DNA of 64,000 nt from Undaria pinnatifida (GCA_012845835.1 JABAKD010000007.1:599492-663491), one strand, 5' to 3'; positions 48,701-54,648 are shown, counted from the first letter of the stretch. The notes: a model not told the origin generated them from the sequence alone. Numbers and translations: made by a program.

Positions 48701-50676
48701 AAAACATTGTATACTATGACTCGACCTCGCTCAATAAGTTTATGCGCAAAAGAGCTGTTGTTGTTGTTGGTGGTGGTGCCGCTTTCCTATTCAAATAATA
48801 ACCATATTCAACATAGTATGGCGTAGGTTATATTATTTCTTGTCGAGCTCCCTTGGTGACAAGTTATTTCCTGGAAATGTAAAGGCTTTTATGAATGATC
48901 GACGCTGATGAAGCTGATCATGCTGGACATTTTCGAAAGGCTGATGTAGCAATACTAACAAGCATGGTACGAGATGGAAAGCCAAGTGAGCAGTAAATTC
49001 GAAGCGCAAAGCCAACCCAACCATAAACTGATCGCCCGCTTGCCTTTTCCGCTTAAGTCTCGAAACACGAACAGTATCGAAAATATTCAACTCTATCGAA
49101 CCACGCAGTGCGAGCTTCCTCACAGTTCGGTTTGCCTTCACTACTATTTTCTTTCCCGCTCTGAGCACACGAACAACACACGATTATGCCAGCCATTGAA
49201 TTCATCTCTGTTTTCCCCCAGCTGCATAGTATCGAATGTCAAACAATATCGAACAACATGGAACCCCGAACGCACGTGAGAGTTATTAATAGATTCATCA
49301 TCTAAAAACTGTGCGCACGAACGACACACGCATTGAATTTGTCTGCTGTTTACCTCAGCTGCATAGTCCAGTACGATTCTCGAATATCGAACAACACCCA
49401 TGAACAATGCACGCGCACCGTCATACTTGGGTCAATCGACCTTCATTTCCGATCGGAGCACATCAATGACAATAGATTCCACTGCTCTAGAGTTTACTTG
49501 CCTCATCTGGACAAGAATGGCAATGTAAAGAGTATCGATTGTCGAACAATATGGATGAAACATGCAGCACGCGCATCGGGAATGAAACCATGCGCCCTTT
49601 TGCCGGGTTTGGGCACACTATAACAATGTACCAGGTACACACTATAATATTACACATACTATACTAGTACCTGATCTACTGCAAATCGAACTGAAGCAAC
49701 CGCTAGTTGCTTTATCTGTATTCGACGTAGTCTAAAACAACCAACAATGTTGATGATCCATGGAGGCACATCGGGGTTGAGTGAATCAACCTCACTTTCG
49801 AGGGAGAACACACTGCAAGTGCTAGTAGTACTGCTTTAGAATGTTCTGCCGCAACCAAAAAGTTATGATAGTAGACTAGACTAATAGTAATAGAAACAGA
49901 TCTGCACCTTGTCAGGTGCCCAAATAAACGCAAATACACTAGTCTACTCTACACGCATATCGAATCAAAAATGGTTCAATCTAGATAGTAGAAGAGCCAT
50001 CACCCACAACTACTGCAGAGAGCAGTCCCGATCAATAAACGCACGCGAAGTTGTACGTAGTGCAAGGTTGGTGATATACACCGTCGAACGGCTACTAATA
50101 ATAGCGTGTTCCCAACGGCGATAATTCCAAGAAAAAGGCTATCTTTTACACCCGATGGTGCCACTCGTCACTTCGGACGAGGAAACCGCGCACATAAACA
50201 CGAATGTAGCAGCCAATGCACTCCACATTCCAACGAAATAGGGGTACGTGGATCCGAGAGCTGGTACGCTCACCACTTCCGAAGGCGCAACGACACACGG
50301 CCGGGTCTATACCGAACCGCCATGCGCATCACCAGACTTCATCCTATCTCCCTTTCATTGTCTGCAGCTCTGACCCAAACATTGTACCACGCATTGATTG
50401 ACTGTTTGACTAGTCTGCCGCAAAGGCAATTGTAATGCTGAACATCGTCAGATAGATGTAGATTACAAACTGAACAAAACAAAATATCAGCATAGGAGTA
50501 CATTGTACCAGGTACGAGCTACAGCAGGCACTCACGATCTCTGACGGCACAATAATGCAAGGGCGGACGTCGACCCTGGCAAACGCTGCCCCCACAGACC
50601 TGAGCCGCAGAAGCGCGCTGCCACATAGCAGCAGGGTGCTCCCCAAGGACGACGCCGAGCTTCTGAAAGCCCTCAT
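26245..50676 (-). CDS. Agd3-like (CE18) secreted polysaccharide deacetylase, split gene
   Basis: Eighteen exons, joined by GT-AG introns, encode about 739 residues. The order matches the Agd3 family of aminosugar-polymer deacetylases: signal peptide, N-terminal region, carbohydrate-binding part, then a NodB-like deacetylase with VDD (exon 7) and SHTLTH (exon 10) as likely metal ligands. These are followed by MTNPGITGLFN, AGFQIVPRFATN, MFHQANVIP and a C-terminal PITVPS block. Codon phase agrees at all junctions but the one after exon 3, where a short exon (length 3n+2) is probably missing between 40.57 and 43.12 kb. No stop codon interrupts the chosen exons, so the gene may be active. Introns range from about 0.3 to 6.6 kb and carry decayed copies of the exons. 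The enzyme would remove acetyl groups from an extracellular or cell-wall polymer; the substrate is unknown. Family assignment is from remembered motifs, not a search. Confidence 0.75.
26590..27000 (-). repeat. Array of decayed exon-17 3' ends
   Basis: Minus-strand words equivalent to ACCGTCCCGAGCACCCTAACC plus donor recur at about 26600, 26735, 26820 and 26965, in variants such as CCGTCCCGAGCATCCTGAAC followed by GTGGGT. The source exon end is at 27202. The copies differ from each other and from the exon. Confidence 0.65.
27202..27381 (-). CDS. Agd3-like gene, exon 17
   Basis: Sixty codons lie between ACAACAG and GTGAGT. The exon starts SKKFDDLCSEF, includes YAIADIDTATGNI and ends GFIPITVPSTLT. 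The PITVP block near the end matches the C-terminal part of Agd3-type proteins as I recall them. An internal GTAAAC at 27276 could serve as an alternative donor, but the frame stays open beyond it. Confidence 0.75.
27500..27600 (-). repeat. Exon-17 echo
   Basis: Minus-strand text LATLREDPEFNDECDMADMT aligns with the exon-17 text FTLHEDLDYAEPYAIADIDT. It lies in the intron upstream of exon 17 and has no good donor. Confidence 0.6.
27823..28091 (+). mobile_element. MITE family M1, copy 2, intronic
   Basis: The element is 269 bp with ends GAACAAGGCTACGG and CCGTAGCCTGGGTC and a 4-bp duplication GTGG (27819-27822 and 28092-28095). It sits in the intron after exon 16, with its near end 17 bases from that exon's donor. 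Confidence 0.85.
28109..28238 (-). CDS. Agd3-like gene, exon 16 (MFHQAN block)
   Basis: Between TTCCCAG and GTGAGA lie one split-codon base and 43 codons, starting DKYMFHQANVIPASDLSG and ending LAFPVT. MFHQAN is a conserved block in the Agd3 family, placed after the deacetylase core. The split codon completes AG from exon 15 to give Arg. Confidence 0.85.
28430..28556 (-). repeat. Exon-16 echo 1 (decayed exon copy)
   Basis: Minus-strand KYMLHQDHVIPASDPIEQP parallels the exon-16 text KYMFHQANVIPASDLSG. It is preceded by an AG-ended stretch like an acceptor but diverges after about 25 codons. Confidence 0.75.
28563..28886 (+). mobile_element. MITE family M1, decayed copy
   Basis: The ends GACACTGGCTACGG and TAGGCTCGGTC are M1-like. 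Internal CCACTCCCACGGCTGGCTCTG and GGGGTCACACAAGCGAGTGA match the two palindromic blocks. At 324 bp it is longer than intact copies and holds a CTGTTAAGA repeat near 28740-28775. It abuts exon-16 echo 1. Confidence 0.6.
29130..29210 (-). repeat. Exon-16 echo 2 (with stop)
   Basis: The minus strand reads AFH, a stop, then ASIVPVSDPPAP, which aligns with MFHQANVIPASDLSGSP of exon 16. The stop and lost context make it clearly non-coding. Confidence 0.6.
29603..29706 (-). CDS. Agd3-like gene, exon 15
   Basis: Acceptor GGTACCAG, donor GTAATA. Thirty-four codons plus two bases run from GCELCDGDIESFGSTDALF to YILAGH. It bridges exon 14 (ends phase 0) and exon 16 (starts with one base) exactly. Its content fits the family segment before MFHQAN. 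Confidence 0.75.
30540..31060 (-). repeat. Array of decayed exon-14 3' ends with donor sites
   Basis: Copies of the exon-14 end plus its donor occur near 30545, 30650, 30790 and 30930, spaced about 100-138 bp. Examples on the minus strand are CCGTCCATCGCCGGAACCGG then GTGAGTAAC, and AACAACGGG then GTACGTAACC. Each unit also contains intron sequence such as TTCGTAGCGAATGATCTG. Confidence 0.8.
31067..31147 (-). CDS. Agd3-like gene, exon 14
   Basis: Acceptor GATTGCAG, donor GTGAGTAAT. There are 27 codons: CLVKENEFIRRDTCECEELD then PSIADNG. Phase 0 at both ends. Four cysteine-bearing positions make it the most Cys-rich exon here. Confidence 0.75.
31550..31605 (-). repeat. Exon-13 echo with donor-like end
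   Basis: Minus-strand GTCAACTGTGCCACCGTGGA followed by GCGAGTGTAACGG aligns with exon 13 GCGTCACCGCCGAT followed by GTGAGTGCAACAG. It lies in the intron just downstream of that exon. Confidence 0.7.
31658..31725 (-). CDS. Agd3-like gene, exon 13
   Basis: Acceptor CCACCAG, donor GTGAGTGC. Two split bases and 22 codons read YAGFQIVPRFATNVYFNC then VTAD. The split codon joins exon 12 as VNE-YAGFQI. The block (Y)AGFQI.PR.AT is one I recall as conserved in the family. Confidence 0.85.
32433..32560 (-). CDS. Agd3-like gene, exon 12
   Basis: Acceptor TTCGATAG, donor GTGAGTGG. Content: SAMDNLMACGPGDNTYDG ... SESPYHSIYTTTAVN. Phase fits exon 11 (two bases) and exon 13. GDNT followed by the PYH...TT block suits the middle of the deacetylase domain. 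Confidence 0.85.
32685..32735 (-). repeat. Exon-12 echo
   Basis: Minus-strand SLISCAPGDNIVH aligns with NLMACGPGDNTYD of exon 12. It lies about 130 bp upstream of the real exon. Confidence 0.7.
32755..32996. mobile_element. Inverted-repeat element family M2, copy 1
   Basis: The left edge TTCAACGGTAGCCCCCC and the right edge GGGAGGGCTATCATAGAA are inverted repeats. A related element lies at 54415-54648. At 242 bp with no coding capacity it looks like a MITE. It is inserted in the intron between exons 11 and 12. Confidence 0.6.
33659..33773. repeat. TAG trinucleotide microsatellite
   Basis: More than 30 TAG units occur with few interruptions inside an intron. The reverse frame encodes poly-Tyr, an artefact. 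Confidence 0.95.
33774..34895. other. Intron 11 interior without further features
   Basis: This is the rest of the 2.36-kb intron between exons 11 and 12. No transposon end, RNA or exon echo was recognised here. Confidence 0.4.
34918..35026 (-). CDS. Agd3-like gene, exon 11
   Basis: Acceptor TTTCCAG, donor GTAAGTACTG. Thirty-five codons with 2+2 split bases read NAQIAVLTGLFGSDNYNW, RSMTNPGITGLFN, KYCL. SM..PGITGL.N matches a family block. The donor region TACTGCCTTGAGTAAG is tandemly repeated as TACTGCTTAGAGTAAG, giving a second possible donor 16 bp on. Confidence 0.85.
35405..35608 (-). CDS. Agd3-like gene, exon 10 (SHTLTH motif)
   Basis: This is the largest exon, with 67 codons between ACCGACAG and GTAAGG. 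It starts IDPQLPTGWLTSAVPGMTS and contains DDLLEWCVNNKD, then FWWQSHTLTHLARDN. SHTLTH fits the second NodB-like motif, whose two histidines bind the catalytic metal in related esterases. Confidence 0.85.
35880..35925 (-). repeat. Exon-10 echo, acceptor side
   Basis: Plus-strand CCAGTCCGTCAGTAGCGTCG aligns with CCAGCCCGTCGGTAGCTGCG at the start of exon 10. The following TGTAATTCCTTCGAC parallels TCAATTCCTGTCGG across the splice site. Confidence 0.75.
36335..36390 (-). repeat. Exon-9 echo
   Basis: Plus-strand CATGGATAGAAGCGCGATGT aligns with CTTGGGTAGAAGCGCGATGT in exon 9. It lies in the intron downstream of that exon. Confidence 0.75.
36872..36950 (-). CDS. Agd3-like gene, exon 9
   Basis: Acceptor TTTCCAAG, donor GTGAGTGC. 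Content VDSAYVLDIDDADIALLPKG then DNVEGT and one base. It reads into exon 10 as EGTG-IDPQLP. A second Asp-rich DIDDAD lies here, besides VDD of exon 7. Confidence 0.8.
37335..37410 (-). repeat. Exon-8 echo, donor side
   Basis: Plus-strand TTCACTGAAGGGAGATCGGT followed by AACGATGGAACAACCGTGCTG aligns with TCCGTTGAAGGGGAATTCGG followed by TCATAATGGAAGAGCCATACTG in exon 8. The similarity is about 70%. Confidence 0.65.
37551..37670 (-). CDS. Agd3-like gene, exon 8
   Basis: Forty codons between GACGTGAAG and GTGCAG read ERATAANMQAFKAAEASINA, then QYGSSIMTEFPFNGLGILEK. GS...E..FNG.G fits the family stretch between the VDD motif and the His motif. The acceptor lacks a strong pyrimidine tract, so the 5' edge is less sure. 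Confidence 0.75.
37862..37930 (-). repeat. Exon-8 echo, acceptor side
   Basis: Minus-strand text YDLKQRSTGDNHK, then AEASLYALY after a frameshift, aligns with RDVKERATAANMQ and AEASINAQY. It lies between exons 7 and 8. Confidence 0.65.
37947..38042 (-). CDS. Agd3-like gene, exon 7 (VDD motif)
   Basis: Thirty-two codons between CCCCTTAG and GTAACC read GERRFYLAGMVDDLFLATGV, then FEYDGDQNEGAE. GERR.YL...VDD.FL is the hallmark I recall for Agd3-type enzymes, and the DD would be the first NodB-like motif, providing a catalytic base and metal ligand. Phase 0 at both ends. Confidence 0.85.
38555..38741 (-). CDS. Agd3-like gene, exon 6
   Basis: Acceptor CCTCCAAG, donor GTGAGACG. One split base and 62 codons run from YATQAGVTLTTTEGYPSAS through DDGLEEMHVFFAMAWFDLGS to INEWGTKGIFM. 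The aromatic-rich MAWFDLGSWAWMHY and EWGT.GIF blocks are family-like and lead into GERR of exon 7. Confidence 0.85.
38945..38990 (-). repeat. Exon-5 echo, downstream
   Basis: Plus-strand GTGGTTGAAGAGGCTGCTAT aligns with GTGGTTGAAGAGGACGTTGA in exon 5 and continues as TCAACGGGC versus TCGACGGGT. Confidence 0.7.
39074..39197 (-). CDS. Agd3-like gene, exon 5
   Basis: Donor GTAAGC. The acceptor is one of two AG sites 6 bp apart (CACAG or GTGCAG), both keeping the frame. Forty codons: AGGQDARVVKSDMVTDPSIN ... FNHPISQPAAIDGVTIVA. It joins exon 6 as TIVAE-YATQAG. Confidence 0.8.
39305..39370 (-). repeat. Exon-5 echo 1, upstream
   Basis: Minus-strand GRGDARVVKNDMVTNRSIP aligns with GGQDARVVKSDMVTDPSIN. 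Of all echoes seen this is the closest to its exon. Confidence 0.85.
39620..39670 (-). repeat. Exon-5 echo 2, upstream
   Basis: Minus-strand AGLTIVNSGKRTDPSIAS resembles the exon-5 start, with the shared ending TDPSI. More decayed than echo 1. Confidence 0.5.
40452..40572 (-). CDS. Agd3-like gene, exon 4
   Basis: Acceptor TTGGGCAG, donor GTGAGTGAC. Forty codons and one base read VRLVYFETSKSWSDTEVMAR ... PLVGVEGIKFT. VRLVYFE is the entry to the carbohydrate-binding part in Agd3-type proteins as I recall. Phase 0 at the start does not match exon 3, so a small exon is missing before it. Confidence 0.8.
40640..40770 (-). repeat. Two exon-4 echoes, acceptor side
   Basis: Near 40670 the minus strand gives GTTCGCCTTGTCGAGGTAGA and near 40755 CAGGTTCGCCGTGAATACGT. 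Both align with CAGGTTCGTCTTGTCTATTT at the exon-4 start, translating to VRLVEVEAS and VRREYVEAS against VRLVYFETS. Confidence 0.75.
40775..43124. other. Intron 3 region with possible missing exon
   Basis: The phase mismatch between exons 3 and 4 calls for an exon of length 3n+2 here, which was not found. An M1 MITE (41177-41446) is present. Short decayed duplications occur, for example ATCTACAGGTTCTTCGTAATC near 42017 and ATCCACAGGTTCCTCTGTACTC near 42199, and decayed exon-3 units at 42.83-43.05 kb. Confidence 0.45.
41177..41446 (-). mobile_element. MITE family M1, copy 3, intronic
   Basis: The element is 270 bp with ends GACCCAGGCTACGG and CCGTAGCCTTGGTC and a 4-bp duplication CTTA (41173-41176 and 41447-41450). 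It is in reverse orientation to copies 1 and 2 and nearly identical to the copy at 59 kb. Confidence 0.85.
43125..43254 (-). CDS. Agd3-like gene, exon 3
   Basis: Acceptor TTTTTCAG, donor GTGAGC. Content YVIEADTTTSLDALLNVNTR ... CNVVFVGIEPSAAQKLTLQD and one base. It reads in phase after exon 2. Of the three homologous copies it continues furthest into text expected for the family (hydrophobic VVFVG, then LT). Confidence 0.65.
43395..43462 (-). pseudogene. Decayed copy of exon 3
   Basis: After GGGAATTAG the minus strand reads YLVEADTSGCLGVLLFLKNP then NGKP and a stop. It aligns with YVIEADTTTSLDALLN of exon 3, with the acceptor position preserved. Confidence 0.7.
43581..43684 (-). CDS. Possible alternative exon homologous to exon 3
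   Basis: Acceptor GGTTACAG, donor GTACGT. Content TLPTAGLTDGLDALLNIYGN, then HVLLYAIRTNVVEN and two bases. It is open and aligns with exon 3 (LDALLN shared). Phase 0 at its start matches exon 2, but its end phase differs from exon 3, so it may be an alternative or an abandoned exon. The donor text AAGTACGTCTTGATC resembles the acceptor-side text CAGTACGTAATCGAAG of exon 3. Confidence 0.45.
43837..43911 (-). CDS. Agd3-like gene, exon 2
   Basis: Acceptor AAAACTCAG, donor GTGAGA. Twenty-five codons: IKDVSATSEAYMATLMYSGF then WAAKQ. Phase 0 at both ends. It would follow VRPCIIVPSEI of exon 1. Confidence 0.7.
43985..44050. repeat. Short tandem repeat AGCTTGCAACAA
   Basis: Three 12-13 bp units based on CTTGCAACAAAG lie side by side between exon 2 and its echo. 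Confidence 0.8.
44100..44150 (-). repeat. Exon-2 echo
   Basis: After ATCCACAG the minus strand reads ITNDAVTSEAYNRTR, parallel to IKDVSATSEAYMATL of exon 2. GTATGCCTCCGATGT versus GTATGCTTCCGATGT is shared on the plus strand. Confidence 0.75.
44728..44885. repeat. GATTGT hexanucleotide microsatellite
   Basis: GATTGT and GATTTGT units repeat for about 155 bp and end in a short ATT run. Confidence 0.9.
45003..45480 (+). repeat. Retroposon-like family R1, long copy
   Basis: The copy begins with the block CACAAATTGGGCTGCCCCACC, passes a C-rich part, CACCGGTTATTCGACTTACAG, GTCAGATTTTGTCCCCCTC and GGGGTCGCCGACC, and ends ATCTCACAGCTGGGGTGTG followed by TTTTCATTTTT. Confidence 0.85.
45774..46572. 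mobile_element. Inverted-repeat element rich in CAGTCGAAAAA
   Basis: The left end (GTCGGATT then GTCGAAAACGG) matches the complement of the right end (AGTCGGATTCC then CTCGAAAACGG). Near the left lie internal hairpins, one with perfect 12-bp arms TTTTTCGACTGG/CCAGTCGAAAAA and a 5-base loop at 45932-45960. The plus-strand open frame (45799-46446) is made partly of these repeats and is not taken as a gene. Length is about 800 bp. No target duplication was found. Confidence 0.55.
46792..47420 (-). repeat. Retroposon-like family R1, long copy with repeated upstream module
   Basis: On the minus strand it ends CACAGCTGGAGTGTATTTTG. Upstream of the usual body the block CAATCTGTGCGTGGAAAC plus ATCCTTTAAGG occurs twice more (near 47175 and 47280), separated by G-rich runs. 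These resemble the body block CAGTCTGCGCGCGGAAAC, so the family's 5' part is built from a repeated module. Confidence 0.85.
47861..47908 (+). repeat. Retroposon-like family R1, 3'-end fragment
   Basis: Only TTTCGACGATAGCTTCGATC and TCACACCGGGGGTGTAT remain, the last 50 or so bases of the family. Confidence 0.6.
48105..48265. repeat. GTTATC/GTTGTC microsatellite with 24-bp units
   Basis: TCGTTATCGTTATCG-type units pass into three units of about 24 bp based on GTTGCCGTTGACGCTGTC. The antisense frame reads DSVNGNDN repeats. Confidence 0.9.
48900..49945. repeat. Degenerate units of about 200 bp
   Basis: Minus-strand words like GTTGTTCGATATT followed by CGA.ACT.TGCAGCTG recur near 49100, 49220, 49370 and 49540. 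A further related unit at 49730-49840 shares GGTTGATTCACTCAACCCCGATG with GGTCGATTGACCCAAGTATGACG. No coding exon was identified. Confidence 0.5.
50536..50676 (-). CDS. Agd3-like gene, exon 1 (signal peptide)
   Basis: Forty-seven codons from ATG to donor GTGAGTGCC. It starts MRAFRSSASSLGSTLLLCGS, continues ALLRLRSVGAAFA and ends VRPCIIVPSEI. A short basic start, a hydrophobic core and small residues before a likely cleavage site at FA-R suggest secretion. Phase 0 at the donor matches exon 2. The 6.6-kb distance makes the link an inference. Confidence 0.6.
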
Positions 50677-51649
50677 CTTGATTGAGCGACAACTATTGTG
50701 AGGTTCCCTCGAGAGGAATCTTGGGGGGTAGAGGCACTGTGGTAGAATAATGGGAAGGGTGTGGGGAGGTGGTGGACAAATGTACAGGGCTGCCTAGGCT
50801 ATCTGTTCCGGTAGGATTCGGGGAGACTTTCCTTTACAACAACATCCGTCGTATCTGTAACGTAGTGGGATAATGGTATTTAACATTTATTGTAGTTGTT
50901 AGCGGGACCACGACCGTTGGCATTTGGAATCCAGACTTGAGATAGTATAGGTAGTTAGTCCAGCTCGCCAATCTGCTGTGCGGCGAATTATTAATAACCG
51001 TGTTACCGTGTTACCGTCGAATTGTGAAGTAAACCGAATCTGAAGTGGCAAAATTAACCCGGCCGCCCCTCGCGCCTCTGGCAGTTTTTTTCTCGGAAAA
51101 TTCGGTTCGAAACACCCCACCCACTCTGATTGTCGAGTTTGCTTGTTGCGACGACCATGCACTTGATATGATCATGAGAAGGCATGATAAGACGGACGAA
51201 ACAAAGTGTTCTGTTGTTCTGCCAATAGATCACTTACTTGGGAAGTACACTAGGGGGTTCTTGGGTTACGATTGTTTCTGCGGAGAAGGAAATGCCTCCG
51301 AAAAACAAATTGGCTGACCAATCAACTGAGCGACCCTTCATTCATAGTCGATCAACTTCATCTGAAATTGGCCCACCGGGTAGCTCGCGCAGCTCGCGAA
51401 GCGTGAAGCGATTTTCAAGAAAAATCGGTTCGAAGCACGCCTTTCTCGACGTCAAGAATGAGACTACATGCTTGACATGATCATGCGAAGATTGGAGCAC
51501 GTGACATATTTTGTTAGTATAAAATATATATTATATAGTCTAGACTAATAATGTGCTGTTTTGCACGCAGGTGATGTTGGGGTTTCACAATCGATGCGTT
51601 CAAAAATACCAGGTATACCCTCCTCATAATATGATAAAAGCTTACCACA
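50677..51649. other. Region upstream of the Agd3-like gene
   Basis: If exon 1 is correct the promoter lies here. No TATA or other motif was convincing, and no other gene is recognised. Decayed partial repeats share CTCGGAAAATTCGGTTCG (about 51100) and CAAGAAAAATCGGTTCG (about 51416). Confidence 0.35.
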
Positions 51650-51920
51650 TTATCCAGCTGTGAGCTGGAAAAATTCTTCAAATCTCATATATGCAAGCTG
51701 TCCGGGTTACTCCGATCGCGCGTAGTACTGGACGTGTGTCCTCATGAAAGATACAGGTCGGCCACTCCACTGAGAACTAGCTGCAATCAGGGTCGACGGG
51801 GTCATGTTTATCAATCTGTGAACCGAAAGAATGAAACCCGTTTTTGAGGGGGACAAAATCTGACAGCGGTTGAATTCATGTAAATCCTGTAAGTCGTATA
51901 ACCGATGGGGGGAGGGGTGG
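51650..51920 (-). repeat. Retroposon-like family R1 copy, diverged
   Basis: The low-coordinate edge CCAGCTGTGAGCTGG and the blocks CTCCGATCGCGCGTAGTACTG and ACAGGTCGGCCACTCC identify it. It extends to the G-rich end near 51915. Confidence 0.7.
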
Positions 51921-52296
51921 GCTTGATAGGAGTCCAACATTTTTTGTGACGCATAAATGTATAGGAGATCTTCCTGTACGCGTCACGGTATGTCCTCGCA
52001 ATGATCGAGGTGGCGGGGAAGGAGAGGGGTTAATTTCAACTTGAGCACCATATGAATAAATTGGAACTACTGGTATTCTGTAAGCATGGGTGGCTCGGAA
52101 GGTAAAGAGGTGATATCACACCTGCCTGGTAGTTTTCATTATCTGGTGGATTTCCGTTGTAGGTGGGGCGGCAGGGGAGGGGGGGGACGGAGGTTGGATG
52201 GGAGCAAAATATTCTACCTGCGTGCTAAATGCAAGTGCCCAAATCTTCAAGAAGATAACTATGAGGTGGACACGATACGTATGAGAGTTGCCCTGT
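51921..52296. other. Spacer between two R1 copies
   Basis: No recognisable feature apart from a G-rich run at 52164-52195. Confidence 0.4.
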
Positions 52297-52661
52297 CCGT
52301 CCCCCCCGCCCGCCCTCCCTCTTGTTCAAACTCAGGCCCCCACGCCCTTAAAACCTCCGACCTCCCCTCACCAGTTATACGGCCTACAGGATACACTTAC
52401 TTGATAAACTGGTGCATTTCCTTCAACAGCTGTCAGATTTTGTCCCCCTCAAAAACGGGTTTTACAGTTTCCGCGCACAGACTGACTAACATCACCCTGC
52501 TGACCCTGATAGCTACACTGTAGTTCCAAGAGGAGTCGCCAACCTATATTCTTAATGAGGACACACATCCTGTAATACGCGCGATCGGAGTATCATACAC
52601 AGCTTGCGAAGATGATTTTCGACAAAATCTTCGATCTCACAGCTGGAGTGTATTTTATTTT
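52297..52661 (+). repeat. Retroposon-like family R1 copy
   Basis: Starts in the C-rich part, includes CACCAGTTATACGGCCTACAG and GCGATCGGAGTATCATACAC, and ends CTCACAGCTGGAGTGTATTT. It faces away from the copy at 51650-51920. Confidence 0.85.
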
Positions 52662-53404
52662 TCGAGTATAATATGTGATTTATGCTCTGACCAACGGCAA
52701 ATCGTCAACAATAGTAAAATGCCTGGTATGTGTCTCTGAAGACAGGTTCTGCCATGCTTACTACTGTGTTTCTCTGTTCGAAAATTTTGTTTCACACACT
52801 CATCGTCATGTGTCAGCTGTGATGATGGTGCTGTGATTTCAACCAATCAATGGGGTTGAGTGGTCGATCGTTAGCGCTGCAAGCTGTGCCATACGGATTT
52901 TGCGCAGGTGTTGGACTTTTTTTTCTGAAACACGGATCGGGCTGCGGAATCAACCCGCAAATGAGTATCGGCTCTAATTTACTGCTGGGCAGGTAAAAAG
53001 AAAAACTGACGATGGTGTAATGGTGCTCTCCATCTTTGAGATACACCTTAACGAATGCAGCAACTGATTCATGAGCGACTCGTAGCAGCCAACGCCAACT
53101 GCTCTATTTATTACTATTCGGTCGCTTAGAGCGAGTACGGTGTACAGCGGGAGTGTGCCTGCACTTGAGGAGTACTTTGTTGATAAACTCATCAGCCTGA
53201 CTGACAGGGTTGAAAAAATGGCATGTAGACACCGGGTGACAAGAAGATAAGAAACAGAGCATATAAGTAACTCCCACCCACCCCCGCCCCTAACGCCCCC
53301 TCCTTCCCCACCACCCGCACCATCTCCTAGACCTAGCACCACACGTATAACAAGCCCCTACATGTATGCGACCTAAAGCCCTCCCTCCCCGCCCCCCGCC
53401 CCCC

Positions 53405-53822
53405 CCGCCACAAGAAGGATATATAGTTTCCGCGCACAAATTGAGCTGCCCCACCCGTCCCCTCCCCCCCCTACCCCCCTTCCGTCCCCCGTTTGATCAC
53501 AATCAGGCCCCCACGTCCTTCAAAAGTCCGCCCTCCCCTCACCGATTGTTCGATTTGCAGGATTCACTTGATAAACTGATGCATTTCCTTCAACAGCTGT
53601 TAGATTTTGTCCCCCCCAGAAACGGGTTTTAGAGTTTCCGCTCACAGACTGACCAGCATCACCCTGTTGACCCTGATAGCTACACTGTAGTTCCAAGGGG
53701 AGTCGCCGACCTCTATCCTTAATGAGGACACACAACCCGTAATACGCGCGATCGGAGCATCACACACAGCTTGCACAGATGAGTTTCGACAAAATCTTCG
53801 ATCTAACAGCTGGAGTGTATAC
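53405..53822 (+). repeat. Retroposon-like family R1, long copy
   Basis: Begins at the extra upstream module (TATAGTTTCCGCGCACAAA then TTGAGCTGCC) and ends CTAACAGCTGGAGTGTATAC. The terminal TTTTC tract is missing. Confidence 0.85.
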
Positions 53823-54414
53823 AAGGAACAGCGAACATTGACGTCCGCCTTCGAAAAGAAACGATTTAAGGAACGAGATCACTACGGTTTAAGAAACGGT
53901 TTTAAAGACGAGGTCAATACGGTTTAAGAAACGAGGTCACTGCGGAGCCTGGCACACTGTCGGAAACGCCGAAAGAGTGAAGATTTCCGGTATCCAGTGC
54001 ATCGTTCAATGAGCAGGCGACGTTTTCTTCACGTCTTCCCAGCAAAATATATTTACCCGCTTTTGTTGTAGTAAAAATGTCTGGCAGTACTGACTGGACA
54101 GAGCATTAAAATATGCTAATGTCCCCTGCTTTTAAAACAATGGGAAGGTCCTTGCGGCCAGGAAAGAAATCGAATAAGAGGTGCTCTCCATTAGTACCAA
54201 ACCAACCACAATCAAGGTGTAGCACTTTCTAGTACTACTGCTTGGATTGAAGCTGACCTGTAGCCGCATCATACGACCTCAGAATGATATGTGGACTCCT
54301 AAAACGGTCAGGGTAGGGTCGATGAAGATAAAAAAAACAGTCTTTGCAAAAATGTGCCAGTGATGCTGATAAACGAACACCAATCAAGACATTCAGGCGG
54401 GACCCCAATTGTCA
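53823..54414. other. Region without recognised gene
   Basis: GGTTTAAGAAACG-type words repeat three times at 53884-53935. Nothing else was recognised. Confidence 0.4.
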
Positions 54415-54648
54415 TTCTACGGTAGCCCCCCCGACTTTTCTTTAACGAAATCGACGGCTTTGAAACCAGCCCACGGCCGTATCTCGTGGAATATGGTGCC
54501 CTTTGCCACCCTGACGTCATCGGTCGATAGTCCTTCGCGAACAAGAAAAATTCGAAGATAAACTTTTCATGGCATCCGTCCTCGTATCGAGCAGCCACGA
54601 AACGTTCGATAAAGAACATCGCTGGTTTTTGGGGGGGCTATCGTAGAA
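54415..54648. mobile_element. Inverted-repeat element family M2, copy 2
   Basis: Left TTCTACGGTAGCCCCCC and right GGGGGGGCTATCGTAGAA form 17-18 bp inverted termini with one mismatch. Internal similarity to 32755-32996 includes AATACGGCGTCCCTCGACACC versus AATATGGTGCCCTTTGCCACC. It is 234 bp. Target duplications are unclear. Confidence 0.7.

Larger units (their letters stand above)
44151..50535. other. Intron 1 of the Agd3-like gene (model)
   Basis: This 6.6-kb interval joins the signal-peptide exon to exon 2 if the model is right. It holds R1 retroposon copies, an inverted-repeat element, microsatellites and an array of decayed roughly 200-bp units at 48.9-49.95 kb. No exon was recognised in it, though the Asn/Asp-rich minus-strand frame at 47998-48435 overlaps a microsatellite. 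Confidence 0.45.
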
